A stretch of DNA of 64,000 nt from Variovorax dokdonensis (GTDB lineage: Bacteria; Pseudomonadota; Gammaproteobacteria; Burkholderiales; Burkholderiaceae_C): positions 682,001 through 746,000 of the forward strand of contig NZ_JASZYV010000001.1 of NCBI RefSeq assembly GCF_030316895.1, read 5' to 3'. A program made the translations under genes and the position numbers. This document shows, one piece after another, positions 20,040 to 28,670 of this stretch. The notes below the pieces were generated by a model. It saw only the letters and a program-made list of their open reading frames with translations. It did no database searches and had not been told where the DNA came from. Position 1 is the stretch's first letter, and the number at the start of each line of letters is the position of its first letter.

Positions 20040-20150
20040 TATTAGGTGTGAGCAGGCCTACGCGCAATGCGAATGTCATTGCGGGGGCGGGCAGTTCCGC
20101 GGGGTGCAAGAATCGGCATTGCTGTCACCGACCTGCATCCACTCGAAGCC

Positions 20151-21464
20151 ATGAAAGCGTCCGACCCGACCGTTCCCCACCAGCCCCTGGCCGAGCGCCT
20201 GCGCCCGCGCAGCCTGGGCGAGGTCATCGGACAGCAGCACCTGCTGGGGCAGGGCATGGCGCTGCGCATCGCCTTCGAGTCGGGCGAGCCGCATTCGTGC
20301 ATTCTCTGGGGCCCGCCCGGCACGGGCAAGACAACCATTGCCCGCCTGATGGCGGACGCCTTCGATGCGCAATTCATCGCCATCAGCGCCGTCCTGGGTG
20401 GCGTGAAGGACGTGCGCGACGCCGTCGAGCGCGCGCAGGCAGTCCGCGATGGTCTCATGGCACAGCGCACCATCGTCTTCGTCGACGAAGTCCACCGCTT
20501 CAACAAGAGCCAGCAGGACGCCTTCCTGCCGCATGTGGAAAGCGGGCTTTTCACCTTCATCGGTGCCACGACGGAGAACCCGTCTTTCGAGGTCAATTCG
20601 GCACTGCTTTCTCGTGCCGCCGTCTACGTGCTTCAGCCGCTGGGCGAACTGGAGCTTCGCCAGATCGTCGCCAAGGCCCAGGCGATCGGCGCCGTCCCGG
20701 GCATGGACGATCAAGCCCGCGACCGCCTTGTGGCCTATGCGGACGGCGATGCGCGCCGTCTGCTCAACACGCTGGAGACCTTGTCGACCGCCGCCCGCAC
20801 CGAAAAGCGCGACAGCATCGACGATGCCTGGCTGATGCGCGTGCTGGGCGAGCGCATGCGCCGCTACGACAAGGGCGGCGAGCAGTTCTACGACACCATC
20901 TCGGCGCTGCACAAGTCCGTCCGGGGCAGCGACCCCGACGCCGCCCTCTATTGGCTCGTGCGGATGCTCGATGGTGGCGCCGATCCGCGCTACATGGCGC
21001 GCCGCCTGGTCCGCATGGCCAGTGAAGACATCGGCCTGGCCGACCCCCGCGCCCTTCGGCTGGCCCTGGATGCGGCCGAGGTCTACGAGCGCCTCGGGTC
21101 GCCCGAAGGCGAACTGGCGCTGGCGCAGTGTGTCGTCTATCTGGCCGTTGCCGCCAAGTCGAATGCGGTCTATGCCGCCTACAACGCCGCGCGCGCCTTC
21201 GTTCGGCAAGACGGCACGCGTCCGGTCCCCATGCATCTGCGCAACGCGCCCACCAAGCTCATGAAGCAGCTGGATTACGGCAAGGGCTACCGTTACGCGC
21301 ACGACGAGGAGGGTGGCTTCGCCGCTGGCGAGAACTACCTCCCCGAAGGCATGGAGCCGCCTGGCTTCTACCAGCCGGTCGATCGCGGGCTGGAACTGCG
21401 CATCGCCGAGAAGCTGCGCGAGCTCAGGCGTCTCAACGATGAGGCAGAACGCAATCGCCAGTAG
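20151..21464 (+). CDS. rarA: Replication-associated recombination protein A (AAA+ ATPase)
   Basis: A 437-residue AAA+ clamp-loader-like ATPase (RarA/MgsA) that acts at stalled replication forks. Walker A is GPPGTGKT (54-61), Walker B with the DEVHRFNK loop is at 109-119, and sensor 1 is GATTENPSFEV. The C-terminal tetramerisation region has MARRLVRMASEDIGLADP and FYQPVDRGLE. I took the ATG at 20151, which gives the family N-terminus; an ATG at 20067 would add 28 unrelated residues. Confidence 0.95.
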   Translation: MKASDPTVPHQPLAERLRPRSLGEVIGQQHLLGQGMALRIAFESGEPHSCILWGPPGTGKTTIARLMADAFDAQFIAISAVLGGVKDVRDAVERAQAVRDGLMAQRTIVFVDEVHRFNKSQQDAFLPHVESGLFTFIGATTENPSFEVNSALLSRAAVYVLQPLGELELRQIVAKAQAIGAVPGMDDQARDRLVAYADGDARRLLNTLETLSTAARTEKRDSIDDAWLMRVLGERMRRYDKGGEQFYDTISALHKSVRGSDPDAALYWLVRMLDGGADPRYMARRLVRMASEDIGLADPRALRLALDAAEVYERLGSPEGELALAQCVVYLAVAAKSNAVYAAYNAARAFVRQDGTRPVPMHLRNAPTKLMKQLDYGKGYRYAHDEEGGFAAGENYLPEGMEPPGFYQPVDRGLELRIAEKLRELRRLNDEAERNRQ

Positions 21465-21601
21465 CAAGCGTTCCGGAATCCAGATCGCTTGCGGCGACTG
21501 GGGTGCCATGACGCCTTTTCCTAGCACACAAGGCCAGCGGGAAAACCCGGTCCGAAGCGCCGCAAAAGGGGGATGACACTTGTCTAAAATCCTGCCCACT
21601 C

Positions 21602-21634
21602 AACCCGCAGCCAACAAACGCTGGCGGGTTTTTT
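21602..21634 (+). terminator. Intrinsic terminator upstream of livH
   Basis: AACCCGC (21602-21608) pairs with GCGGGTT (21624-21630), extended by a few inner pairs, and is followed by TTTTTT. It lies 138 bases after rarA and 87 bases before livH. It may end the rarA transcript or act as an attenuator for livH. Confidence 0.7.
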
Positions 21635-21720
21635 GCTAAAGAGCTGTCATGGCGCCGACCCGGCGTCTTTGGCAATAACAAAGTCGACCCCAAAGGTCGT
21701 CCGTTAAAGGGAACCCCCAT

Positions 21721-22650
21721 ATGGACATCCTGCTGCAGCAGATCATCAACGGTCTGGTCCTAGGCAGCATGTACGCCTTGATAGCCCTGGGCTATACCAT
21801 GGTGTACGGCATCATCAACCTCATCAACTTCGCGCACGGTGAAGTCCTGATGGTCGGCGCGCTGACCAGCTGGACCGTCATCGGCATGATGCGCGAAAGC
21901 ATGCCCAACGCGCCGGGCTGGCTGATCCTTCTGCTGGCCCTGATCATCGCTTGCGTGGTGGCGGCGGCATTGAACTTCGTGATCGAGAAGGTGGCTTACC
22001 GGCCGCTGCGCAACAGCCCCAAGCTGGCGCCGCTCATCACGGCCATCGGCATGTCGATCCTGCTGCAGACGCTGGCCATGATCATCTGGCGTCCCACCAA
22101 CAAGGCGTATCCGACGCTGCTGCCCAGCGAATCGATTCAAGTTGCCGGCGCGTCGATCTCGCCGACGCAGATCATGATCCTCGTGATGACGGCGGTATCC
22201 CTGGCGGTGCTGACCTTCATCGTCAACTTCACCAAGCTGGGCCGTGCCATGCGCGCGACGGCCGAGAACCCGCGCGTGGCGGCACTGATGGGCATCCGCC
22301 CCGACATGGTGATCTCGGCCACCTTCATCATCGGCGCCGTCCTGGCGGCCATTGCCGGCGTGATGTATGCGTCCAACTACGGGATTGCGCAGCACGCGAT
22401 GGGCTTCATTCCCGGACTGAAGGCCTTCACCGCTGCGGTGTTCGGCGGCATCGGCAACCTTGCCGGCGCCGTGGTCGGCGGCATCCTGCTGGGCCTGATC
22501 GAGGCCATCGGCGCCGGCTATCTGGCCGATGTCACGGGCGGCCTTCTGGGCAGCCAGCACAGCGATATCTTTGCCTTCATCATCCTGATCCTGACGCTCA
22601 CCGTGCGGCCCTCTGGCCTGCTGGGCGAGCGCGTGGCGGATCGAGCCTGA
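21721..22650 (+). CDS. livH: LIV-type ABC transporter permease LivH
   Basis: A 309-residue inner-membrane permease of the branched-chain amino acid ABC family. Multiple transmembrane helices are visible, with the signatures YTMVYGIINLINFAHGE near the N-terminus and GFIPGLKAFTAAVFGGIGN in the second half. It opens the livHMGF operon (gaps of 13, 15 and 3 bases). No periplasmic binding protein is encoded in the cluster, so one must be supplied from elsewhere. Imported substrates are probably branched-chain amino acids, but the family also handles amides and urea. Confidence 0.93.
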   Translation: MDILLQQIINGLVLGSMYALIALGYTMVYGIINLINFAHGEVLMVGALTSWTVIGMMRESMPNAPGWLILLLALIIACVVAAALNFVIEKVAYRPLRNSPKLAPLITAIGMSILLQTLAMIIWRPTNKAYPTLLPSESIQVAGASISPTQIMILVMTAVSLAVLTFIVNFTKLGRAMRATAENPRVAALMGIRPDMVISATFIIGAVLAAIAGVMYASNYGIAQHAMGFIPGLKAFTAAVFGGIGNLAGAVVGGILLGLIEAIGAGYLADVTGGLLGSQHSDIFAFIILILTLTVRPSGLLGERVADRA

Positions 22651-22663
22651 GTCGGAGGACCGC

Positions 22664-23854
22664 ATGAACGACTCTTTCAAGAAGATTTCGGTCTTTCTGG
22701 TTTGCGCCGTGCTGCTGCTGGCGCTGCCGCTGGTGCTGCAGACCCAGGGCAATGCATGGGTGCGCATCGTCGACATCGCCTTGCTCTACGTGCTGCTGGC
22801 CCTGGGCCTGAACATCGTGGTGGGCTACGCCGGTCTGCTCGACCTGGGCTATGTGGCTTTCTTTGCCATCGGCGCATACCTGTACGCGCTGGCTGCGTCG
22901 CCGCACCTGACGGACACCTTCGCCGCATTCAAGGCGGCGTTCCCCACGGGTGTCCACGTGTCGCTGTTCTGGGTGATTCCGGCCGCCTTCATCCTGGCGG
23001 CGATCTTCGGCGTGCTCCTTGGCGCGCCGACACTCAAGCTGCGCGGCGACTACCTGGCCATCGTGACGCTGGGCTTCGGCGAGATCATCCGCGTGTTTCT
23101 CAACACGCTGGACCATCCGGTCAACATCACCAACGGGCCCAAGGGCATCACCGCCATCGACTCGGTCAAGATCTTCGGTCTGGACCTCGGGCGGCCGCTC
23201 AAGCTCGACGGCTTCACCATCTCTTCGGTTTCGCTGTACTACTACCTCTTCCTGGCGCTGGTGATCATCACGGTGGTGATCTCGCACCGCCTTCAGAACT
23301 CGCGCGTCGGCCGCGCCTGGATGGCCATCCGCGAGGATGAGATCGCCGCCAAGGCGATGGGCATCAATACCCGCAACCTCAAGCTGCTGGCGTTCGGCAT
23401 GGGGGCCAGCTTCGGCGGCGTGTCCGGATCGATGTTCGCGGCTTTCCAGGGCTTCGTTTCGCCGGAGTCCTTCAGCCTGATGGAGTCGGTGATGATCGTC
23501 GCAATGGTCGTCCTGGGCGGCCTGGGGCACCTGCCCGGCGTGATCCTGGGTGCCGTGCTGCTCGCGGCCCTGCCAGAGGTGTTGCGCTATGTGGCCGGCC
23601 CGTTGCAACAGATGACCGGCGGTCGTCTCGATGCGTCGATCCTGCGCCAGTTGTTCATCGCGCTGGCCATGATCGTGATCATGCTGCTGCGTCCCCGTGG
23701 CCTGTGGCCTTCGCCCGAACACGGCAAGTCGCTCGACAAGCGCCAGGCGCCCGACCCGGTGCCCGGCTCGGCGCAAGCGATCAAGCCCGGCGTCGACAAC
23801 CCGGCGGACGAAGTCCCCGGCGATTCCTCCCGTCCGATGTCCATCAACCCCTGA
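22664..23854 (+). CDS. livM: LIV-type ABC transporter permease LivM
   Basis: A 396-residue permease partner of LivH. The family motif GLNIVVGYAGLLDLGYVAFFAIGAY lies near residue 45, and the cytoplasmic coupling region includes GRAWMAIREDEIAAKAMGIN. A ~35-residue hydrophilic proline-rich tail (from HGKSLDKRQAPDP) is an extension of unknown role. It starts 13 bases after livH and ends 15 bases before livG. Confidence 0.93.
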   Translation: MNDSFKKISVFLVCAVLLLALPLVLQTQGNAWVRIVDIALLYVLLALGLNIVVGYAGLLDLGYVAFFAIGAYLYALAASPHLTDTFAAFKAAFPTGVHVSLFWVIPAAFILAAIFGVLLGAPTLKLRGDYLAIVTLGFGEIIRVFLNTLDHPVNITNGPKGITAIDSVKIFGLDLGRPLKLDGFTISSVSLYYYLFLALVIITVVISHRLQNSRVGRAWMAIREDEIAAKAMGINTRNLKLLAFGMGASFGGVSGSMFAAFQGFVSPESFSLMESVMIVAMVVLGGLGHLPGVILGAVLLAALPEVLRYVAGPLQQMTGGRLDASILRQLFIALAMIVIMLLRPRGLWPSPEHGKSLDKRQAPDPVPGSAQAIKPGVDNPADEVPGDSSRPMSINP

Positions 23855-23869
23855 TCGAGGTCACAGTAC

Positions 23870-24640
23870 ATGACTGAAACCATCCTCGACGTCCGGGGCA
23901 TTTCCAAGCGCTTCGGCGGCCTGCAAGCCCTGTCTGACGTCGGCATCACCATCCAGCGTGGCCAGGTCTACGGCCTGATCGGCCCCAACGGTGCCGGCAA
24001 GACCACGTTCTTCAACGTCATCACGGGCCTGTACACGCCAGACAGCGGCACCTTCCAGCTCGGCGGCAAGCCCTACACGCCCAGCGCGGTCCATGAGGTT
24101 GCCAAGGCCGGCATCGCCCGCACGTTTCAGAACATCCGGCTGTTCGCCGACATGACGGCGCTGGAGAACGTCATGGTGGGCCGCCACGTGCGTACGCATT
24201 CCGGCGTGTTGGGCGCGGTGCTTCGCACCAAGTCCTTCAAGGCCGAGGAAGAGGCGATTGCCGAGCGCGCACACCAACTGCTCGAATACGTGGGTGTCGG
24301 CCACTACGCCGACTACAAGGCACGCACGCTCAGCTACGGCGACCAGCGCCGGCTGGAGATTGCACGCGCCCTGGCGACCGATCCGCAACTCATCGCCCTG
24401 GACGAGCCCGCCGCCGGCATGAATGCCACCGAAAAGATGCAATTGCGCGAGCTGATCGACCGCATTCGCAACGACAACCGCACCATCTTGCTGATCGAGC
24501 ACGATGTGAAGCTGGTCATGGGGCTCTGCGACCGGGTCACGGTGCTCGACTACGGCAAGCAGATCGCCGAAGGCACGCCCGCGGACGTACAGAAGAACGA
24601 AAAAGTGATCGAGGCCTACCTCGGCACCGGAGGGCATTGA
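23870..24640 (+). CDS. livG: LIV-type ABC transporter ATPase LivG
   Basis: A 256-residue cytoplasmic ATPase. Walker A is GPNGAGKT, the signature LSYGDQRRLEIARAL is of the canonical LivG type, Walker B is LIALDEPAAGMN, and the switch histidine is in LIEHDVKLVM. It is third in the livHMGF operon, 3 bases before livF. This intact copy is a useful comparison for the degenerate LivG part of the fused transporter at 54693. Confidence 0.95.
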   Translation: MTETILDVRGISKRFGGLQALSDVGITIQRGQVYGLIGPNGAGKTTFFNVITGLYTPDSGTFQLGGKPYTPSAVHEVAKAGIARTFQNIRLFADMTALENVMVGRHVRTHSGVLGAVLRTKSFKAEEEAIAERAHQLLEYVGVGHYADYKARTLSYGDQRRLEIARALATDPQLIALDEPAAGMNATEKMQLRELIDRIRNDNRTILLIEHDVKLVMGLCDRVTVLDYGKQIAEGTPADVQKNEKVIEAYLGTGGH

Positions 24641-24643
24641 GCC

Positions 24644-25363
24644 ATGAGCGCTAAAGCTTTGTTGAAAGTCAGCGGCCTGAAGGTCGCTTACGGCGGCATC
24701 CAGGCCGTCAAGGGCGTGGACTTCGAGGTGCGCGAGGGTGAACTCGTTTCGCTGATCGGCTCCAACGGCGCCGGCAAGACCACCACGATGAAGGCCATCA
24801 CCGGAACCCTACCGGTCATGGCGGGCGACATCGAGTTCCTGGGCAAGAGCATCAAGGGCCGCGGCGCCTGGGACCTGGTGGCCGAAGGACTGGTGATGGT
24901 GCCCGAGGGGCGCGGCGTGTTCGCACGCATGACCATCACCGAAAACCTGCAGATCGGCGCCTACATCCGCAACGACAAGGCCGGCATCGCGGCCGACATC
25001 GACCGCATCTTCGGCATCTTCCCGCGCTTGAAGGAGCGAGCCACGCAGTTGGCCGGCACCATGTCCGGCGGCGAGCAACAGATGCTGGCGATGGGCCGCG
25101 CATTGATGGCCCGGCCCAAGGTCCTGCTGCTGGACGAGCCCTCGATGGGCCTGTCGCCCATCATGGTCGACAAGATCTTCGAAGTGGTGCAGGACGTCTA
25201 CAAGCAGGGCGTGACCGTCCTGCTGGTTGAACAAAACGCCAGCCGGGCATTGCAACTGGCCGATCGCGGCTATGTGATGGAGTCGGGCGTCATCTCGATG
25301 AGCGGTGACGCCAAGGCCATGCTCACCGACCCCAAGGTGCGCGCAGCCTACCTCGGGGAATAA
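24644..25363 (+). CDS. livF: LIV-type ABC transporter ATPase LivF
   Basis: A 239-residue ATPase paired with LivG. Walker A is GSNGAGKT, the signature MSGGEQQMLAMGRAL, Walker B VLLLDEPSMGLS, and the switch region LLVEQNASRALQLADR. It is last in the operon and is followed by a hairpin terminator at 25408. Confidence 0.95.
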   Translation: MSAKALLKVSGLKVAYGGIQAVKGVDFEVREGELVSLIGSNGAGKTTTMKAITGTLPVMAGDIEFLGKSIKGRGAWDLVAEGLVMVPEGRGVFARMTITENLQIGAYIRNDKAGIAADIDRIFGIFPRLKERATQLAGTMSGGEQQMLAMGRALMARPKVLLLDEPSMGLSPIMVDKIFEVVQDVYKQGVTVLLVEQNASRALQLADRGYVMESGVISMSGDAKAMLTDPKVRAAYLGE

Positions 25364-25407
25364 GCAGTCCGAGAGTGCGGAGGGTGCCTGCCCCCGCCTG
25401 CACGTCG

Positions 25408-25443
25408 AGGGCGGCACCGGAAGGGCCGCCCTTTGTGCTTTTG
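25408..25443 (+). terminator. Terminator after livF
   Basis: AGGGCGGC (25408-25415) pairs with GCCGCCCT (25425-25432) and is followed by a T-rich stretch (TTGTGCTTTT). It lies between convergent livF and the TctC gene. Confidence 0.65.
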
Positions 25444-25447
25444 GCGA

Positions 25448-26428
25448 TCAGTCGACTCGGGCGCCGCTGGCCGCCACGACGTCCTTGTACTTCGCCAGTT
25501 CGGCCTTCATGAAGGCGCCGAACTGCTCCGGGGTGTTGCCCACGGGTTCGGCCAACAGGCTTTCGAAGCGCTGCTTGGTCTGAGGTGAATGCAAGGCGTC
25601 CACGAACGCCTTGCTCAGGCGATCGAGCACGTCCTTGGGCGTGCCGGCAGGTGCCACCAGACCCCACCACGTGTCGATCGAGAAGCCCTTGATCGTGTCG
25701 GCCACCGGCGGCACGTCGGGCAGCATGGGGCTGCGCGTGGGCGTGGTCACTGCCAGGGCCACCAGCTTGCCCGAACGGATGTTGGGCGCGGCCGTGGCCA
25801 GGTTGTCGAAGTTGAAATCGACCTGGTTGGACAACAGCGCCAACTGCGCCGGGTTGCCACCGTTGAAGGGGATGTGCACGGCGAAGATGCCCGCATCCTT
25901 CTTGAACATCTCGCCGGCCAGGTGACCGGCACTGCCGTTGCCGCCGCTGCCGTAGTTGAGCTTTCCGGGATTCGCCTTGCCGTAGGCGATCAGGTCCTTC
26001 ACGCTTCGGATGTCGAGCCGCTTGGCCGCTTCTGCGTTCATCACCAGCACGTTGGGCACGCGAACCATCTGCGTGATCGGCGCGAAATCGGTTGCGGCGT
26101 TGAACGGCATCTTGGCGTAGAGCCACGGGTTGACCGCATGGGTCGCCGTGGCGGCGATCCCGATGGTCATGCCGTCCGGCGCAGCCTTGGCGACCGCATC
26201 GGCGCCGATGTTGCCGCCTGCGCCCGGCTTGTTATCGATGATGACGGGGCCCAGCGAGTCCTTGACCTGCTCGGCCAGAGCGCGCGCCGTGACGTCGATC
26301 GGACCGCCAGCGCCGTAAGGCACCACCAGTCGGATCGGCCTGCCGCCTTGGGCGTGCAGCGGCAGCGCAGCAGCGGCGAGAACGGCCGCAGCGCCGGAAA
26401 GCAGCAGGCGTCGGTTGTTTGTCTTCAT
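25448..26428 (-). CDS. TctC (Bug)-type periplasmic substrate-binding protein
   Basis: A 326-residue secreted solute-binding protein of the tripartite tricarboxylate transporter family. The signal peptide is MKTNNRRLLLSGAAAVLAAA with probable cleavage after HAQ. Family motifs are IRLVVPYGAGGPIDVTARAL, DNKPGAGGNIGAD and NYGSGGNGSAGHLAGEMF. No TctA or TctB membrane subunits are nearby, which is common for the expanded Bug proteins of Burkholderiales. The ATG at 26428 is preceded by GAGG at 6 bases. It lies 38 bases downstream of the ferredoxin-reductase gene and converges with livF. The ligand is unknown, probably a carboxylate. Confidence 0.9.
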   Translation of the reverse strand: MKTNNRRLLLSGAAAVLAAAALPLHAQGGRPIRLVVPYGAGGPIDVTARALAEQVKDSLGPVIIDNKPGAGGNIGADAVAKAAPDGMTIGIAATATHAVNPWLYAKMPFNAATDFAPITQMVRVPNVLVMNAEAAKRLDIRSVKDLIAYGKANPGKLNYGSGGNGSAGHLAGEMFKKDAGIFAVHIPFNGGNPAQLALLSNQVDFNFDNLATAAPNIRSGKLVALAVTTPTRSPMLPDVPPVADTIKGFSIDTWWGLVAPAGTPKDVLDRLSKAFVDALHSPQTKQRFESLLAEPVGNTPEQFGAFMKAELAKYKDVVAASGARVD

Positions 26429-26466
26429 TGTCTTCCTCGTTGTTGTCAAACGGATGGCGTTGCGTC

Positions 26467-27528
26467 TCAGGGCAGCGCCTTGTCGGCCTCGGTCGTGAAG
26501 GCGTCGGCAAAGAATTCGTCTTCAGGAAGCCCGGCCTTGGCCACATAGTCACGCCGGGCCGACTCGACGACGATGGGTGCGCCGCAGGCGTAGACCTGGT
26601 GTCCGGAGAGGTCCGGCAGGTCTTCGAGCACCGCCTGATGGACGAAGCCGGTACGGCCCTTCCAGTTGTCCTCCGGGACGGCGTTGGACACGACCGGCAC
26701 GTAGCGCAGTTGCGGCATCGCGGCGAGCTGCTCGCGCATCCACTCGTCCATGTAGAGGTCTTGCGGGCGCCGACCGCCCCAGTAGAGCACGACCTGCCGG
26801 TCGATGCCCTTGTGCGCGATGTGCTCGAGGAGCGCCTTGATCGGCGCAAAGCCGGTGCCAGAGGCCAGCAGCACGATGGGCTTGGCCGATTCCTCGCGCA
26901 GGAAGAAGCTGCCGTAGGGTCCTTCCACGCGCAGGATTTCCTTTTCCTTCATGGCGCCGAACACATGGTCCGTGAACCGGCCACCCGGCATGTGGCGCAC
27001 ATGCAGCTCCAGGCCCGTTCCGGGCGTAGCGAGCGTGTGCGGCGCATTGGCCATCGAATAGCTGCGGCGCACGCCACCTTGCAGGATGAACTCGATGTAT
27101 TGCCCCGCGTGGAACTGCAGTGGCTCACCCGCCGGCAGCTGGAGCCGGATGCCCATGACGTCGTGGGACAGGCGTGTGAGGGCCAGCACGCGCACCGGCA
27201 TCTTGCGGATGGGATGTGCGCCGGCCTCGGTGACCTGGCGTGATTCGAGCACCACGTCGCTGCGAGCACGGGCGCAGCAGGTGAGCACATAGCCCTTGGC
27301 CTGCTCTTCGGCGCTCAGCGCCTTGCTCTGGTGAGGCCCCATCTCGACCTCGCCCGAAAGCTTCCTGCATTTGCAGGAGCCGCAGGCCCCGTCCTTGCAG
27401 CCGTAGGGCAGGCCGATGCCTTGGCGAATGGCGGCCGACAGGATCGTCTCATCGTCCGCCGCCGGAAAATTGCGGCCACTGGGCTCGACGATGATGGAAT
27501 GGGTCGCAGCCTGCGCGCCTGCAGTCAT
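26467..27528 (-). CDS. 2Fe-2S ferredoxin / FAD / NAD(P) oxidoreductase (AscD/phenol-hydroxylase reductase type)
   Basis: A 353-residue electron-transfer protein. An N-terminal plant-type ferredoxin domain carries the cluster ligands C44, C49, C52 and C84 (CKDGACGSC and the later TCC). A ferredoxin-NADP reductase module follows, with RRSYSMAN for FAD, ASGTGFAPIKALL for NAD(P) and the C-terminal VYACGAP. Proteins of this layout are often annotated as CDP-6-deoxy-delta-3,4-glucoseen reductase, but no deoxysugar genes are here, so the partner oxygenase or reductase is unknown. It is divergent from the epimerase-like gene (36 bases between starts). Confidence 0.88.
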   Translation of the reverse strand: MTAGAQAATHSIIVEPSGRNFPAADDETILSAAIRQGIGLPYGCKDGACGSCKCRKLSGEVEMGPHQSKALSAEEQAKGYVLTCCARARSDVVLESRQVTEAGAHPIRKMPVRVLALTRLSHDVMGIRLQLPAGEPLQFHAGQYIEFILQGGVRRSYSMANAPHTLATPGTGLELHVRHMPGGRFTDHVFGAMKEKEILRVEGPYGSFFLREESAKPIVLLASGTGFAPIKALLEHIAHKGIDRQVVLYWGGRRPQDLYMDEWMREQLAAMPQLRYVPVVSNAVPEDNWKGRTGFVHQAVLEDLPDLSGHQVYACGAPIVVESARRDYVAKAGLPEDEFFADAFTTEADKALP

Positions 27529-27564
27529 GATCGCTATTCTTCGCTGAGAGACAAAGGACCGATT

Positions 27565-28512
27565 TTGCCCGCATTCCAAACCCCTCTTGGTGCGCTGCCG
27601 TCGCGCTTTCGACGCGAACGCGTGCTCGTGGTCGGCTGTGGCGACGTCGGGCTGCGCGCGGCCCGCATCTTGCGCGGGCGCGTCAGTTTGCTGGCGCTGA
27701 CCTCTCAACACGCACGCGCGGAAGAACTGCGCGCCGCCGGGATCACGCCGCTGATCGGCAACCTCGACGAGCCCGGGCACATCGCGCGATTGGCGGGCAT
27801 TGCCACCCGTGTATTGCACCTGGCACCGCCGCCTCGCGTCGAAGGCGCTGCGCACTCGGGTGCGTGGTGGCGCGATGCACGTACCACGGCGCTGGTGCGC
27901 GCCTTGCAGCGGCGCAGCCTGCCGCAGGCGCTGGTGTATGGCTCGACGAGCGGCGTGTACGGCGACTGCAACGGGGCGTGGGTCGCCGAATTGCATGCGC
28001 TCAGGCCCGCCACGCCGCGCGCCCATCGACGCGTCGATGCCGAGCGGGCGGTGCGTTGGCTGGGGCGGTCGGGCACCCAGGTGCGCATCCTGCGCATCCC
28101 CGGCATTTACGCACCGGACCGGCAGGGCGGCACGCCGCGCGAGCGCCTTCTGCGGGGCACGCCGGCGCTGCGCGAACAGGACGACGCCTATTCCAATCAC
28201 ATCCATGCCGACGATCTGGCGCGCGCCTGCGTGATCGCGCTTTGGCGAGGCGGAGCGCCACGCGCATTTCATGTGAGCGACGACGGTCCCATGAAGATGG
28301 GCGACTACTTCGATCTGGCGGCCGATCTCTATGGCCTACCGCGTCCAGATCGAATCTCGCGCGAGGAGGCGCAGGCGCAGTTGCCGTCGCAACTGCTGAG
28401 CTTCATGGGCGAGTCGCGTCGGCTGGACAACACGCGGCTCAAGCGCGAACTGAGGATGCGGCTGCGCTATCCAACGGTCCGCGAAGGCTTGCGCGTCGAC
28501 GAGCCCGGTTAG
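27565..28512 (+). CDS. NAD(P)-dependent epimerase/reductase-like protein (atypical extended SDR)
   Basis: A 315-residue Rossmann-fold protein. The nucleotide-binding motif is VVGCGDVGLRAARIL near residue 20. LVYGSTSGVYGDC contains the region where extended SDRs have the catalytic tyrosine, but the expected YxxxK lysine is not evident. It therefore resembles the YeeZ/NAD-dependent epimerase subgroup. I chose the TTG at 27565, with AAAGGA 6 bases upstream. It is divergent from the ferredoxin-reductase gene, and both starts lie in a region of only 36 bases. Confidence 0.82.
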   Translation: MPAFQTPLGALPSRFRRERVLVVGCGDVGLRAARILRGRVSLLALTSQHARAEELRAAGITPLIGNLDEPGHIARLAGIATRVLHLAPPPRVEGAAHSGAWWRDARTTALVRALQRRSLPQALVYGSTSGVYGDCNGAWVAELHALRPATPRAHRRVDAERAVRWLGRSGTQVRILRIPGIYAPDRQGGTPRERLLRGTPALREQDDAYSNHIHADDLARACVIALWRGGAPRAFHVSDDGPMKMGDYFDLAADLYGLPRPDRISREEAQAQLPSQLLSFMGESRRLDNTRLKRELRMRLRYPTVREGLRVDEPG

Positions 28513-28670
28513 ACGAGGCCGTCGCCGACGGCCCGGATGTCGGACTGCGCCGACGCCAAGTGGCATTGCTTGCGGCGGGCATGGCAGGTCGAGTGCCTAT
28601 GTGCCGGCGAAAGAGCCGGTCGTTCAATGGATGAGCAGTCCAGCCACCCGACGAACGAAGGGAACACTCG

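Noticed and set aside
20076-21599. 507-codon minus-strand open frame opposite rarA
   Set aside because: Antisense shadow of rarA with no recognisable domain.
26467-28272. 601-codon frame extending the ferredoxin-reductase upstream
   Set aside because: The extra N-terminal ~248 residues are antisense to the epimerase-like gene. The ferredoxin domain begins properly from the ATG at 27528.
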